DNA of 59,867 bases, taken from the NCBI GenBank assembly GCA_023957215.1, contig JAMLHH010000019.1, forward strand, positions 1 to 59,867, given 5' to 3'. The notes below the pieces were generated by a model. The model was not told where the DNA came from and searched no databases. It saw nothing but the letters and a program-made list of their open reading frames with translations. Below, piece by piece: positions 45,701-55,696 of the stretch (the first letter of the stretch is position 1; each line of letters begins with the position of its first letter). The translations under genes were made by a program, and so were the position numbers. The stretch is from Chitinophagales bacterium (GTDB taxonomy: Bacteria; Bacteroidota; Bacteroidia; Chitinophagales; JADIYW01).

Positions 45701-46768
45701 ATGAAAAACAAATTTCTAAAAATGATGATTTTGGGGGCTTTGATAGTCTCGACTGTAAGCTGCAAAAAGGATAAAAATGAAAATCCTATAGATCCACCAC
45801 CTCTAACAAACGAGCTACAATTAGAAGGGAAATGGGTTTTTGAGTCTCTAGAATTTTTAAATACCTCTGAAGTCTCATGGAAAGAAGGCTTAGAAGTAAA
45901 CACCGAAAACACTTTCGGGTATGCTCCTGTCATGTTTTCAGACATGATGGGTTTTGACTTTCAGACTAAGGCTATTGAAAGTGGAAAGGGGAATAAATTT
46001 AATTTTATCAATGATGGAGATAGAAATCAAGATGAGACCAAAGAATATTGGTATTGGAATTATTTAAATGAAAAGCAAAGCTTTGAAATAGGTCAGATTA
46101 ATTCACAATTACCTCCTTATGACTTTGGAATACATAATATTAAAAATATAGTTTTAAATAATGATGGCAATACAATCGACTTCGACGCAGAGTTAACTTC
46201 AAGAGTTGTAGGAGGTAAACTTACTGAGACAATTGAGACACCGGTACACATAGTAATTAAGCGAGGTGAATCAAATAATAAAGTCAATGTTACAATAGGT
46301 GGTACACCTTTAGAGCAAATATTAGATGAGTTCCAAAATAATGAGGATAATAAAACCAATGCAGAAAAGATGATCGGAACTTCTTGGAAGTTAAGTTCCG
46401 GTTCCACATTATATAATCCGGGATTATCAGATGTTGACGATCCTGACCAAGCATACCTGAAGATTATAGCCCTTTCATTAGACAGTGACAATAACCTATT
46501 ATATAGATATTCTTATCCACTCGGTGTAGTCGCCGCTAAAACCTATCCTCAAGAGCAAACTGACCTTGATCAAGACATCATAAACATCAGAATGGGAGAT
46601 GGGAATAGGACACCCTATTCTTTTATAAAATGGAAAATACAGGCTATAAATGTCGAAAGTGGTACCATACAATTCGAAGATATTGAGACCGGCACAGTAA
46701 GAGATTTTGTGAAAATCGATAATATCAATATTGACTTTGACAAGGAGGAGTATAACCAAATAAAGTAA
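45701..46768 (+). CDS. Lipoprotein of unknown function, first gene of the hmu-like operon
   Basis: A 355-residue lipoprotein. The signal peptide ends in the lipobox VSTVSC (Cys 21). I do not recognise the fold. The mature part seems to hold two similar units, each opening with a GxW segment: LEGKWVFESLEF near residue 45 and MIGTSWKLSSGS near 225. This suggests two lipocalin-like or beta-rich domains. It occupies the place of HmuY in the Porphyromonas hmu operon but is longer and without an obvious HmuY signature. A strong hairpin follows the gene. A surface heme- or metallophore-binding role is an inference from context. Confidence 0.8.
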   Translation: MKNKFLKMMILGALIVSTVSCKKDKNENPIDPPPLTNELQLEGKWVFESLEFLNTSEVSWKEGLEVNTENTFGYAPVMFSDMMGFDFQTKAIESGKGNKFNFINDGDRNQDETKEYWYWNYLNEKQSFEIGQINSQLPPYDFGIHNIKNIVLNNDGNTIDFDAELTSRVVGGKLTETIETPVHIVIKRGESNNKVNVTIGGTPLEQILDEFQNNEDNKTNAEKMIGTSWKLSSGSTLYNPGLSDVDDPDQAYLKIIALSLDSDNNLLYRYSYPLGVVAAKTYPQEQTDLDQDIINIRMGDGNRTPYSFIKWKIQAINVESGTIQFEDIETGTVRDFVKIDNINIDFDKEEYNQIK

Positions 46769-46794
46769 TTCTTGGTTTTTTTTCATATCGACGT

Positions 46795-46829
46795 GGAGGT
46801 ATATTAAAATAATATGCCTCCTTTTATTA
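46795..46829 (+). terminator. Terminator or attenuator between the lipoprotein and receptor genes
   Basis: GGAGGTATATT (46795-46805) pairs with AATATGCCTCC (46811-46821), an 11-bp stem with one G-U wobble, followed by TTTTATTA. It is placed inside the presumed operon. It would let the first lipoprotein be made in excess over the downstream receptor and HmuS genes. Confidence 0.75.
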
Positions 46830-46872
46830 CTCGGATATAATCATTTATTCTTTCAAGAACGTACAATATTTT

Positions 46873-49254
46873 TTGATGCAAAGATTAGCTCTTTTTATAT
46901 TATTCTGCTTTTTTATAAACTTTTCTACATTCGGGCAGGTCTCTATTTGTGGTTACATCAAAATTAATGGAATAGCTCGCCCTAATGCATCAGTAAAGCT
47001 ATTGAATACTAATAAATCAATCCTATCGGAAGAAAACGGATACTTCTGTTTCTATAATCTGACAAAAGGTAATTATGAAATAGAGGCAGAGTTTCAAGGA
47101 TTCAAATCTGAGATCAAAAGCTTAAACCTATCAGAAGATGTTCAAAATTTGGCTATTGAGATACTGCCTTTCATTTTAGACACCACAAATATAAAAGGTA
47201 AAGAGCATTCAGAATTAAGGAAAGAATATGCTATCAAAGCTGATGTGATAGACCTGAACAAAGAAGTTTATAAACCTGTATCTGTCGAACAGTTAATGAA
47301 CAGATCCGTAGGTGTCAGAGTGCGAAATTCAGGAGGTCTGGGAGCTGAAGCAGATGTAGTAGTTGGAGGTTTTAATGGTAAGTCTATCAAATTTTTAATT
47401 GACGGCATTCCCATTGATTATCTCGGGTCAAGTATGGGGATTACCAAAATTTCCAATAACATAGTTGATTATATCGAAATATATAAAGGGATATTACCTA
47501 CTGACATCGGAGTAGATGCTCTAGGAGGAGCAGTCAATATTGTAACCCATAGCTCCGATCAAACAAGGAATCGGCTGAGCTATGAAATAGGTTCTTTTGG
47601 TACGCATCAAGTAAACATTAACACTTTCATCAGGAAATCTGATAAACTATCTTTTGGGATAAACGCTTCTTTTAACTATTCAAAAAATAATTTCAAAGTC
47701 GATAATTTACCTATCGCTAATACGACAACAGGTAGAACGGAGTATATTAAAGCACAGCTCTTCCACAATTCATACCAACAATATAATGGAGAAGCTTTTA
47801 TCAATATTCAAAATAGAAAGTGGGCAGATTTATTGCAATTCAAACTCAATACTTTTTATATAAATAGAGACATTCAAAACGATTTCGCCAGTAGAAGTCG
47901 CCCTTTTGGCAAAGTCTTCAGGAAAGAATATGCCTATGCGATTCCATCCATTCGATACAAAAAAAATTTCATAGATAACAAGCTTAGGACTGAGCAGTTT
48001 TTAGTTTACAGTCATATTCAAAACGAATTAATTGATACTGCAAAGAATGTTAAATATGACTGGCTTGGAAATGCTTATTCCACAGTATCAGGATCTGAAA
48101 TGGGAAACGATTTGACCAATATCAAAAATTCTATCATCGAGACATCATTAGACAATATTACTTATCGATCACTTATTACCTATACATTCAATACCCAACA
48201 TCGATTGATATTCAATGCTGTCAACAATCACTTTATCCGTGTGTCTGATGATTTGGAAAACTATGACAGCAAACGAAAGATTAAATATAATCGTCTCATA
48301 GTCGGTCTCGGCTATCAATACAATTTTATGGATGACAGAATATCTGCTCTAAGCCAGATTAAATTTTTGACCACTCATTCACAAGGTATCCTTAATAATC
48401 CTATCACCGGAGATTCTGAAAGTATGAAAAACAATTCAGGCTGGAGTTTTTCTCAATCACTCAAATACCATTCTTATAGTCACTGGCTACTCAGAGCATC
48501 TTTTGAAAATACTTATAGACTACCTGATCAGGCTGAAGTATTCGGTGATAATTCTTTGATATTACCCAATTTAGCACTCCGGCCCGAAAAGAGTTTGAAT
48601 GTCAATCTCAGTGTCAAATATATGGGCTTAGAAAAATTCAACTTCGAAATCAGCACATATTACAGAAATGTAAAAGATATGATTCGATTACGCGAGATCA
48701 ATCAATTTACCTCACAGTTTTTAAACTTAGACAAAGTCAAGGGCTATGGAGTGGAGCTTGAAGCATTATTAAAGCCTGTTAAAAATCTGGAAATCAATGC
48801 TAATCTGACCTACAACGAATTTAGATTAAATGGTTATAGTACCCTTTTAAATAACGAACATTTCGATAAAGCACGAGTCAGTAACATGCCATTCTATTTT
48901 GGAAATGCGATGGCTAAATACAAATTTGACAATCTGTTAGGTAATCGCTCTTTCATAGAGATTTACTGGTCTTATAGTTACGTGCATCAATTTTATTTGG
49001 ATTTTATCGAAAAACAATATGAACCCGATGGCTTTTTGGGGCTATGGGGAAGCAGTAAGATATATACCGACAGAATCATTCCGGCACAAAATGTCCACTC
49101 TGCCGGTTTATTGTGGAACTTCAAGATGAAAGACAAAAAGATTTTTTCAATATCCACCGAGTTAGATAACATTTTTAATGAAAAAATATTCAACAATTTC
49201 AAACTCCAAAGTGCGGGCAGGGCATACTCCGCTAAAGTCACTTTTGAAATATAA
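46873..49254 (+). CDS. TonB-dependent receptor of the hmu-like operon (HmuR position)
   Basis: About 792 residues. The longest frame starts at a TTG (46873); the ATG at 46876 is the better start and gives the signal peptide MQRLALFILFCFFINF ending in FGQ. A short CarboxypepD_reg-like domain covers residues 22-105. The plug contains PVSVEQLMNRSVGVRVRNSG, FLIDGIPIDYLG and YKGILPTDIGVDALGGAVNIV. The barrel ends AYSAKVTFEI. The FRAP/NPNL motifs of classical heme receptors were not seen, so the ligand (heme or a metallophore) rests on gene order. It is followed after 12 bp by a lipoprotein gene. Confidence 0.9.
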   Translation: MMQRLALFILFCFFINFSTFGQVSICGYIKINGIARPNASVKLLNTNKSILSEENGYFCFYNLTKGNYEIEAEFQGFKSEIKSLNLSEDVQNLAIEILPFILDTTNIKGKEHSELRKEYAIKADVIDLNKEVYKPVSVEQLMNRSVGVRVRNSGGLGAEADVVVGGFNGKSIKFLIDGIPIDYLGSSMGITKISNNIVDYIEIYKGILPTDIGVDALGGAVNIVTHSSDQTRNRLSYEIGSFGTHQVNINTFIRKSDKLSFGINASFNYSKNNFKVDNLPIANTTTGRTEYIKAQLFHNSYQQYNGEAFINIQNRKWADLLQFKLNTFYINRDIQNDFASRSRPFGKVFRKEYAYAIPSIRYKKNFIDNKLRTEQFLVYSHIQNELIDTAKNVKYDWLGNAYSTVSGSEMGNDLTNIKNSIIETSLDNITYRSLITYTFNTQHRLIFNAVNNHFIRVSDDLENYDSKRKIKYNRLIVGLGYQYNFMDDRISALSQIKFLTTHSQGILNNPITGDSESMKNNSGWSFSQSLKYHSYSHWLLRASFENTYRLPDQAEVFGDNSLILPNLALRPEKSLNVNLSVKYMGLEKFNFEISTYYRNVKDMIRLREINQFTSQFLNLDKVKGYGVELEALLKPVKNLEINANLTYNEFRLNGYSTLLNNEHFDKARVSNMPFYFGNAMAKYKFDNLLGNRSFIEIYWSYSYVHQFYLDFIEKQYEPDGFLGLWGSSKIYTDRIIPAQNVHSAGLLWNFKMKDKKIFSISTELDNIFNEKIFNNFKLQSAGRAYSAKVTFEI

Positions 49255-49266
49255 CCTATAAAAATT

Positions 49267-50583
49267 ATGAAGAAAAGCAATTTTCTTAAACCTATATTCT
49301 TTCTCTTATTGCTGGGATTAGGTGCTTGCAAGATAGATAATTTAGATCGAGGTACTAAAACACCAAAATCTAACTTCACGACATTTAATTATGTAATGTC
49401 CACCGAAGATGCATCGGATGTAGATATTACTACATTTTTTTCTTTTAATCTACAAGATATCGATCCTCAAGAAGAATATGATCCTGTCGATCGAGGAGAC
49501 ATTTTTATCAATTCAAATCCATCTACCTCTTCCGGTCATATTTCTTTTAATCAATTTGTGTTTTCAATGGCAAAAGATAAGAAAGGCTACTCTTCCGCAC
49601 CCGGGCTATATAGATTGACTTTAGATGAAGACAATCACATGTTTATAGACAATGAATTAAATATTTCCAGAGATAACCTTTTTCCTGCCAGACAACTCAC
49701 TTTGGTCAATGATCATTTAGGATATTTTTATGATGAAGGAAAAGAATCCTATAAGATACAAATATTCGACCCCACTCAGATGATCTTAAAAGGGGCGATA
49801 GACTTAAAGCCTATCATCGAGAAATTTAATCCCAATACGCTATGGGTAGATGCAGAAAATAACAATATGGTGAGAACGGGTTCATTGGTTTTAGAAAATA
49901 ATCAAGGAAGACTGTATGTAAGTATCGTTTTTTTAGAAAAGGCTGGTTTTAATTTGATAGCTGATTCTACTAATCATTTTTATTTAGCAGTAGTCGATAT
50001 TAATTCCAATACCGTAGAGAAAATAATCTCCTATGAAGATGCCCAAACAGTTGGTTTTTTTGTTTCTGAAAATAAAGCAAGTTGTAAAGATGAAAGCGGG
50101 AATCTGTTTTTCGATTCTTGGGGTTGGAATCAGTTTAACGAACATAAACCATCTAAAATATTCAGAATAAAAAGCGGAGAGAGTGATTTCGATAAAGACT
50201 GGGAAATTAATGTCGATCAAATATTTGGAGTCAAAAGAATCGCTCAATCAATGATTGCCTACAATCATAAAATCTATCTTCATATTTCAGATACTCCATA
50301 CCCTTTCTCTGACGATAGTCCCGAAGCGGTCAAAATGCATTATTACGAATTTGACATAGATCATCCGCAAAACTATAAGCTATTAGATATTCCTGCTTCA
50401 AACCCGTCTTCGAGAATGAATGTGTTTAATATCATTGATGACAAGCTATTCATTGCCGTACCGAATGCCCAGAAAGGAAACTTCAATGGATTTTATTCCA
50501 TAGATAGAAACGGAGACTTAAAACAAGAAATACAAATCAGTAATAAATACAGACCCACACGACTTTATAAATTTCACAATTAA
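49267..50583 (+). CDS. Surface lipoprotein resembling DUF4374 (beta-propeller-like)
   Basis: A 438-residue lipoprotein with lipobox GLGAC (Cys 21). The mature protein is beta-rich, with repeating units that look like propeller blades (SSAPGLYRLTLDEDNHMFID, RPTRLYKFHN at the end). This fits the DUF4374 lipoproteins paired with TonB receptors in Bacteroidota, including, as I recall, the siderophore-binding XusB. It lies between the receptor and HmuS genes with 12- and 11-bp gaps, so it is probably a ligand-capturing partner of the receptor. The family call is from pattern and context. Confidence 0.75.
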   Translation: MKKSNFLKPIFFLLLLGLGACKIDNLDRGTKTPKSNFTTFNYVMSTEDASDVDITTFFSFNLQDIDPQEEYDPVDRGDIFINSNPSTSSGHISFNQFVFSMAKDKKGYSSAPGLYRLTLDEDNHMFIDNELNISRDNLFPARQLTLVNDHLGYFYDEGKESYKIQIFDPTQMILKGAIDLKPIIEKFNPNTLWVDAENNNMVRTGSLVLENNQGRLYVSIVFLEKAGFNLIADSTNHFYLAVVDINSNTVEKIISYEDAQTVGFFVSENKASCKDESGNLFFDSWGWNQFNEHKPSKIFRIKSGESDFDKDWEINVDQIFGVKRIAQSMIAYNHKIYLHISDTPYPFSDDSPEAVKMHYYEFDIDHPQNYKLLDIPASNPSSRMNVFNIIDDKLFIAVPNAQKGNFNGFYSIDRNGDLKQEIQISNKYRPTRLYKFHN

Positions 50584-50594
50584 TAAGTATAGAA

Positions 50595-53500
50595 ATGAAA
50601 CTAAGATCTATTCAAAAGAATTTGTTTTTAAAGCTCAAAAAGAAAGCTTTTTTCAAAATTCTATCTATTATCTTGCTGGTAGGCTTATCAGGATTGGTTT
50701 GGAAATTCTGGATATCTCCTACGAAAATCGCTTTATATAACTTTTCACCGCACCAAGTTTCAAATATAGCACTTTCCAATACTGACAAGTTCATCAAGTT
50801 CACCGAGGTAACTACGGATGAGATTGAAGAATTGAAAAAATATGATTTTATCCTGGGCAATGGGATGGGCTTAAAACTCAACGATGATCAATATCAAATG
50901 TTGGGAAGTATTACATCAAAGATCCCGACTCACTTTATAATGGCGTTTACCCCCAAAAATGAAATTTCTTCAATTTATGGGAAACAACTCCAAGAAATTG
51001 AGGAATACATGGACAATGGTAATCGTTTAAACTATCAGAATTTTGCAAGATATGTCAGAAAAAATATTGATAAGAAAAAACTTTTTGTTACAAAACCCGG
51101 GAAACCTGTCACAAGTAAACGAGATGTATTTTTCCATATAGACGAGAAAGTGGCTTTTGATAATATTTCCGCATACGAATCTTATTTAAAACAAAAAGGA
51201 CTTTACATAGAAGGAGCCAAAAGAATTGCTATGGTAGCAGGGATTCACGATCCGTACAGCGGTGATAAACAATTCTTAGACAGCACTATCATCGCTTTCC
51301 AAAATAAAGGCTTCAATGTCTATCCGTTTACAAGTACTTTTAACAGAATCCAACTTTTAGATGAAATAAAACCGGATGCCGTCATTTATTTTCCTCACGG
51401 TCGCTTATTAATTTCTGAACCCGATAAAACTATTGATTGGTTAAAAGAGAAAAACATCCCTCTTTTCACACCTCTCACCATCAATCAAACTGACGAAGAT
51501 TGGAATAAAAGTAAAATGGGAATGTTCGGTGGTTTTATGGGGCAGACTATTATACTTCCTGAATTAGACGGAGCACTGTATCCGTATGTATTATTTACTC
51601 AATATAAAACTAAAAACGGACTTTATCTACTGAAAGCAATTCCTTCAAGACTCAAGAAATTTACAGAAATAGTTTATAACTACGTTCATTTAAAATCCTT
51701 AGATAACAAAGATAAAAAAATAGCCATTTATTATTTTAAAGGATTGGGAGCGAATACCCTCAACGCTCAAGGACTTGAGGTGACTGCTTCTCTTTATAAC
51801 GTCTTAAAACGTTTAAAATCCGAAGGATATAAAATAGATCATCTACCTAATTCTGAAAAAGAGTTAGAACAGTTGATCTTTCGACAAGGAAATATTTTTG
51901 ATTCTAAAGCCGATGGGGCTTTTCAAGAATATTTTGACAAAGGAAATTCCATTTTGATAGATGCCCAAAAATATGACAATTGGTTGAAGTCAAGTTTGTC
52001 ACCTCAAAATTATCAAGCCGTTATAAACAAATATGGAAAAGCACCCGGACACTTTATGACCGGAGAGAAAAATGGGAAAGAGTATATTGCCGTTTCCGGA
52101 ATACAACTTGGAAATATAACACTCTTACCGCAACCTGCTGCTGCACTTATTGAAGATGAGTTTAAAATGACACATGGTGTCAATGAAGTTCCTCCTCACT
52201 CCTACCTGGCTTCCTATCTTTGGGTGCAAAACGAATTTAAGGCAGATGCTCTCCTACATTTTGGTACTCACGGAAGTTTGGAGTTTACACCCGGCAAACA
52301 AGTAGCATTGTCCGAAGAAGATTGGCCGGAATTATTGGTCGGTACCCTACCGCACTTTTATCTTTATACAATAGGAAATATTGGCGAGGCAATGATGGCC
52401 AAGCGTCGAACTTACGCCACGACCATTTCCTATCTAACTCCGGCATTTGTTGAAACAGATAGTAGAAAATATTTGAATAGCTTACAAAGTGCGATTGTTT
52501 CCTACTTTAAAGCAGAGGAAAGCAACAAGAGAAGTATTTCTCTACAAATCAAACGTTTAGCAATGGAATTGGGTATCCATCGCTATCTACGCTTAGACAG
52601 CAATTCCACTATCCCTTACACGACCAAAGAGATTGAGAAAATAGATAACTTCGCAGAAGAGATAGCCGGTGAAAAAATAAATGGCGAATATTACACCTTA
52701 GGGATTCCTTATTCAAATGACAAAATTAATTCCACCGTTCTCGCAATGAGTACAGATCCGATTGCTTATAGTTTGGCTGCTTTAGAAAAAATCAAAGGTT
52801 CGGTCACAGAACAGCAACTAAAAAACAAAAGATATTTTACAGAAAAATTTTTTACACCCAGTAAAGATTTAGTACAAAAAATTCTAAATGGTCAAGAAGT
52901 TAATGAGAGTATAGTCTTGACAACTGCCGGAATAAGTAAAGCTGAATTAGACGCAGCAAAAAAGATATTGGAAAAACCCAAGATACCGATAATGGATCTT
53001 AGTGATGACGGAGATAATAAAAGGAAATCCAAAATTCCTGATTTTGTTAAAGAAAAGCTTTTAGAAAAAGGGTATGATGTAGATAAAGATTTTATACCCG
53101 AGTCTGTCATTGATGAATTTAGAGAGGTATGGAAAAAAATTCCAAAGTTTGTTCAAAAGAAAATTGCTGAAAAATATGGGACTCAAGAAGAATTGATTGC
53201 AGCTATTCATGAAAGTAATAAAGGCAAAACACCCAAAAAGGATTCAATAAAAGTGAATGCTTTACCTAAAGACACCTTGCCTGCCATTTCACAACAAGAC
53301 AAAATAAAAGCCAAAGCCATCTTGGATATTGAACACACTATTCATCAAGTTTCAGATTATAAAAAAGGATTAATAGAGAGTCCCGAATTGGAACTAAAAT
53401 CACTTATAAACGGACTCAATGGCGGATACATCTCTCCATCTTCAGGTGGAGATGCGGTCGCCAATCCCGAAGGAGTTCCGACAGGACATAATTTATACTC

Positions 53501-54989
53501 TATCAATGCCGAAAATACTCCGTCAGAGTCAGCTTGGGAAATCGGAAAGCAATTAGCTCAAAACACAATTGACGAATATCTCGAGAAACACGGCAAATAC
53601 CCTCAAAAGATTGCTTATACATTCTGGAGTAGTGAATTTATAGAAACCGATGGCGTATCAATAGCCCAAGCTTTATATATGCTCGGCGTAGAGCCGGTGA
53701 GAGATGATTTTGGAAGAGTTTTTGACATTCGTGTGATCCCGTCTAAAGAGTTGCAACGTCCCAGAATAGATATCGTCATTCAAACATCAGGTCAATTTAG
53801 GGACTTAGCAGCTTCAAGGATTTTCTTATTATCAAAAGCCATAGAGGAAGTGGCATTATTAAAAGATGACAACTTTGACAATTTTGTTAGAAACGGAACT
53901 TTAGAGACAGAAAAACAATTGATTCATCAAGGTTTTACACCTAAGAAAGCCAGAGAGTTATCCAAGAAAAGAGTTTTTGGCGGACTGAATGGTGCCTACG
54001 GAACCGGAATCCAAGAATATATCAAATCCGGAGATCAATGGTCTGATAATGCGGATATCGCAAAAGTGTATATAAATAATATGGGAGCAACTTATGACAG
54101 CGATAAAGATTGGGGCGAATTTAATGAAGGGCTTCTCAAAACAGCACTTGAAAACACTGATGTATTGATACAACCGCGACAAAATAATACTTGGGGAGCA
54201 CTAAGTCTTGATCATGTTTATGAATTTATGGGAGGTCTGAATACTGCAATTAAGGAAGTGACAGGAAAAGATCCGGATGCCTATTTAGCAGATTATAGAA
54301 ACCATAGAAATATGCGGATGCAGGAGCTTAAAGAAGCGATAGGCACAGAAGCACAGTCAACAATCTTTAACCCGACTTTCATTAAGGAAATGATGAAAGG
54401 AAAAGCATCTTCTGCAAGTCAGATAGCCGAAATCGTCACTAATATGTACGGATGGAACTCTACAAGACCTGAAGTCATAGATCATCAAATGTGGGATGAA
54501 CTATACGATACGTATATACAAGACAAATATCAACTCGGTATCAACAATTTCTTCCAAAAAGAAAATCCGGCTGTCATCCAAACAACTACTGCCGTAATGT
54601 TAGAAACTGCGAGAAAAGGAATGTGGGATGCAACAACACAACAATTGGCAGTTTTGGCAAAAAAGCATTTAGAAGTTAGCAAAAGTATAGGCTCAGAGTC
54701 TTCAGAATTTACAATCGACAACAAGAAACTACAAGATTTTATTTCTAAAAACCTTTCTCAAGAAGATGCAAAATCTTATCAGGCTAATATCAGAAATGCA
54801 AAACAAGCATTAGATCAGCAATTAAAAAGTAGTAAAAAAGATGCAAAAGTTTTGAAAAAAGAAAGTTTAAGTCCTAAAGTTGAACAACAAGAAGTGAATT
54901 TTGAGAAAAACGGAGTTTTAGCGATAGTACTCTTACTGTTTTCACTGGTAGTTTTTCTTTTATATAGAAGACGGAAAGCCAACAAATAA
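50595..54989 (+). CDS. hmuS: HmuS: membrane-anchored CobN-like chelatase/dechelatase
   Basis: A 1464-residue protein of the CobN / Mg-chelatase H family, with a membrane helix at each end (about residues 20-40 and 1437-1458). The signature LLHFGTHGSLEFTPGKQVALS lies near residue 553. It is followed by LPHFYLYTIGNIGEAMMAKRR and, in the C-terminal half, YTFWSSEFIETDGVSIAQALYMLGVEPV. A charged linker at about residues 800-915 (KSKIPDFVKEKLLEKGYDVD onward) separates the two halves. HmuS proteins of Bacteroidota hmu operons have been linked to heme metal removal rather than cobalamin synthesis, and no cobalamin genes are nearby. Both HmuS-specific genes downstream are present. Confidence 0.9.
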   Translation: MKLRSIQKNLFLKLKKKAFFKILSIILLVGLSGLVWKFWISPTKIALYNFSPHQVSNIALSNTDKFIKFTEVTTDEIEELKKYDFILGNGMGLKLNDDQYQMLGSITSKIPTHFIMAFTPKNEISSIYGKQLQEIEEYMDNGNRLNYQNFARYVRKNIDKKKLFVTKPGKPVTSKRDVFFHIDEKVAFDNISAYESYLKQKGLYIEGAKRIAMVAGIHDPYSGDKQFLDSTIIAFQNKGFNVYPFTSTFNRIQLLDEIKPDAVIYFPHGRLLISEPDKTIDWLKEKNIPLFTPLTINQTDEDWNKSKMGMFGGFMGQTIILPELDGALYPYVLFTQYKTKNGLYLLKAIPSRLKKFTEIVYNYVHLKSLDNKDKKIAIYYFKGLGANTLNAQGLEVTASLYNVLKRLKSEGYKIDHLPNSEKELEQLIFRQGNIFDSKADGAFQEYFDKGNSILIDAQKYDNWLKSSLSPQNYQAVINKYGKAPGHFMTGEKNGKEYIAVSGIQLGNITLLPQPAAALIEDEFKMTHGVNEVPPHSYLASYLWVQNEFKADALLHFGTHGSLEFTPGKQVALSEEDWPELLVGTLPHFYLYTIGNIGEAMMAKRRTYATTISYLTPAFVETDSRKYLNSLQSAIVSYFKAEESNKRSISLQIKRLAMELGIHRYLRLDSNSTIPYTTKEIEKIDNFAEEIAGEKINGEYYTLGIPYSNDKINSTVLAMSTDPIAYSLAALEKIKGSVTEQQLKNKRYFTEKFFTPSKDLVQKILNGQEVNESIVLTTAGISKAELDAAKKILEKPKIPIMDLSDDGDNKRKSKIPDFVKEKLLEKGYDVDKDFIPESVIDEFREVWKKIPKFVQKKIAEKYGTQEELIAAIHESNKGKTPKKDSIKVNALPKDTLPAISQQDKIKAKAILDIEHTIHQVSDYKKGLIESPELELKSLINGLNGGYISPSSGGDAVANPEGVPTGHNLYSINAENTPSESAWEIGKQLAQNTIDEYLEKHGKYPQKIAYTFWSSEFIETDGVSIAQALYMLGVEPVRDDFGRVFDIRVIPSKELQRPRIDIVIQTSGQFRDLAASRIFLLSKAIEEVALLKDDNFDNFVRNGTLETEKQLIHQGFTPKKARELSKKRVFGGLNGAYGTGIQEYIKSGDQWSDNADIAKVYINNMGATYDSDKDWGEFNEGLLKTALENTDVLIQPRQNNTWGALSLDHVYEFMGGLNTAIKEVTGKDPDAYLADYRNHRNMRMQELKEAIGTEAQSTIFNPTFIKEMMKGKASSASQIAEIVTNMYGWNSTRPEVIDHQMWDELYDTYIQDKYQLGINNFFQKENPAVIQTTTAVMLETARKGMWDATTQQLAVLAKKHLEVSKSIGSESSEFTIDNKKLQDFISKNLSQEDAKSYQANIRNAKQALDQQLKSSKKDAKVLKKESLSPKVEQQEVNFEKNGVLAIVLLLFSLVVFLLYRRRKANK

Positions 54990-55007
54990 TTCTAACAAAG
55001 GTCCGCA

Positions 55008-55691
55008 ATGTCAGCGATACTACAGATTGTCATTTTATTCATTTGTATGAATACCATTCTAAAGGTTAGTTTTTGGGATACAAAATATACTTTATTATTG
55101 GGGTTTAGTACTGCGTTATTTATCACATTTATCTATCCTTATTCAATAGAACAATCGCAAGTCAGTGTAAGAGCCCTTTTAAAGAATCAAGAAATAAAGA
55201 ATGACATTGTAGTTTTATTGACCATAGAATCGTTAGTTTTTATGGGGTTCTGCTTTGTTAAGTATTCAAAGATATACGGACATCAATATAGACATGTTGT
55301 TTACAAAATGCTCAATACATATCCCGGAGTTTTGATATTTCCGGTTATTTTTTACTTGTTTATGCAGACTATATTTTCTGTACCGGGTTTGGAGTTCAGA
55401 CAAACTGCCATCCTATTTGCATTTATCTTAATATTCGTAATACCATTGAGTGCCTTTGTGGTAAAAAAGCTTTTCAAAGATGAAGATTTCAGATTGGAAG
55501 TTTTGCTTATTACAAACATTACTGTCATTGTTTTAGGACTCATTTTCACGACAGATGGAACCTTAGTTTACAAAAACATTATGCATAATGCACCTCTTAC
55601 ACATACACTGATAGGCGTTTTGATCCTTATTTCTATTATCTGTATGGGTTTCTTTTGGGATAAAATTTTAGAATCATTTAAAAACAGATAA
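55008..55691 (+). CDS. Polytopic membrane protein of the hmu-like operon (Porphyromonas HmuT position)
   Basis: A 227-residue protein with about seven hydrophobic segments (for example YTLLLGFSTALFITFIYPY, PGVLIFPVIFYLFMQTIF, TLIGVLILISIICMGFFW). No catalytic motif is visible and I do not recognise a named family. It lies 18 bp after hmuS and 5 bp before the ExbB-like gene, matching the third position of hmuSTUV operons. It may be a membrane scaffold for HmuS. Do not confuse it with the ABC-transporter HmuT at 57911. Confidence 0.8.
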   Translation: MSAILQIVILFICMNTILKVSFWDTKYTLLLGFSTALFITFIYPYSIEQSQVSVRALLKNQEIKNDIVVLLTIESLVFMGFCFVKYSKIYGHQYRHVVYKMLNTYPGVLIFPVIFYLFMQTIFSVPGLEFRQTAILFAFILIFVIPLSAFVVKKLFKDEDFRLEVLLITNITVIVLGLIFTTDGTLVYKNIMHNAPLTHTLIGVLILISIICMGFFWDKILESFKNR

Positions 55692-55696
55692 ATACC

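Noticed and set aside
45622..45945. A minus-strand frame of 107 codons opposite the start of the lipoprotein gene
   Set aside because: It overlaps a gene with a clear signal peptide and lipobox, shows no domain, and covers the divergent promoter region.
46795..46872. A separate promoter for the TonB receptor (TATTTTTTG just before its start)
   Set aside because: It has one base too many for TAnnTTTG and overlaps the start codon, so transcription would begin inside the gene.
50595..54989. Annotation as cobaltochelatase CobN for vitamin B12 synthesis
   Set aside because: There are no cobalamin genes or CobS/CobT partners nearby. The protein has two membrane helices and lies in an hmuRSTUV-like order.
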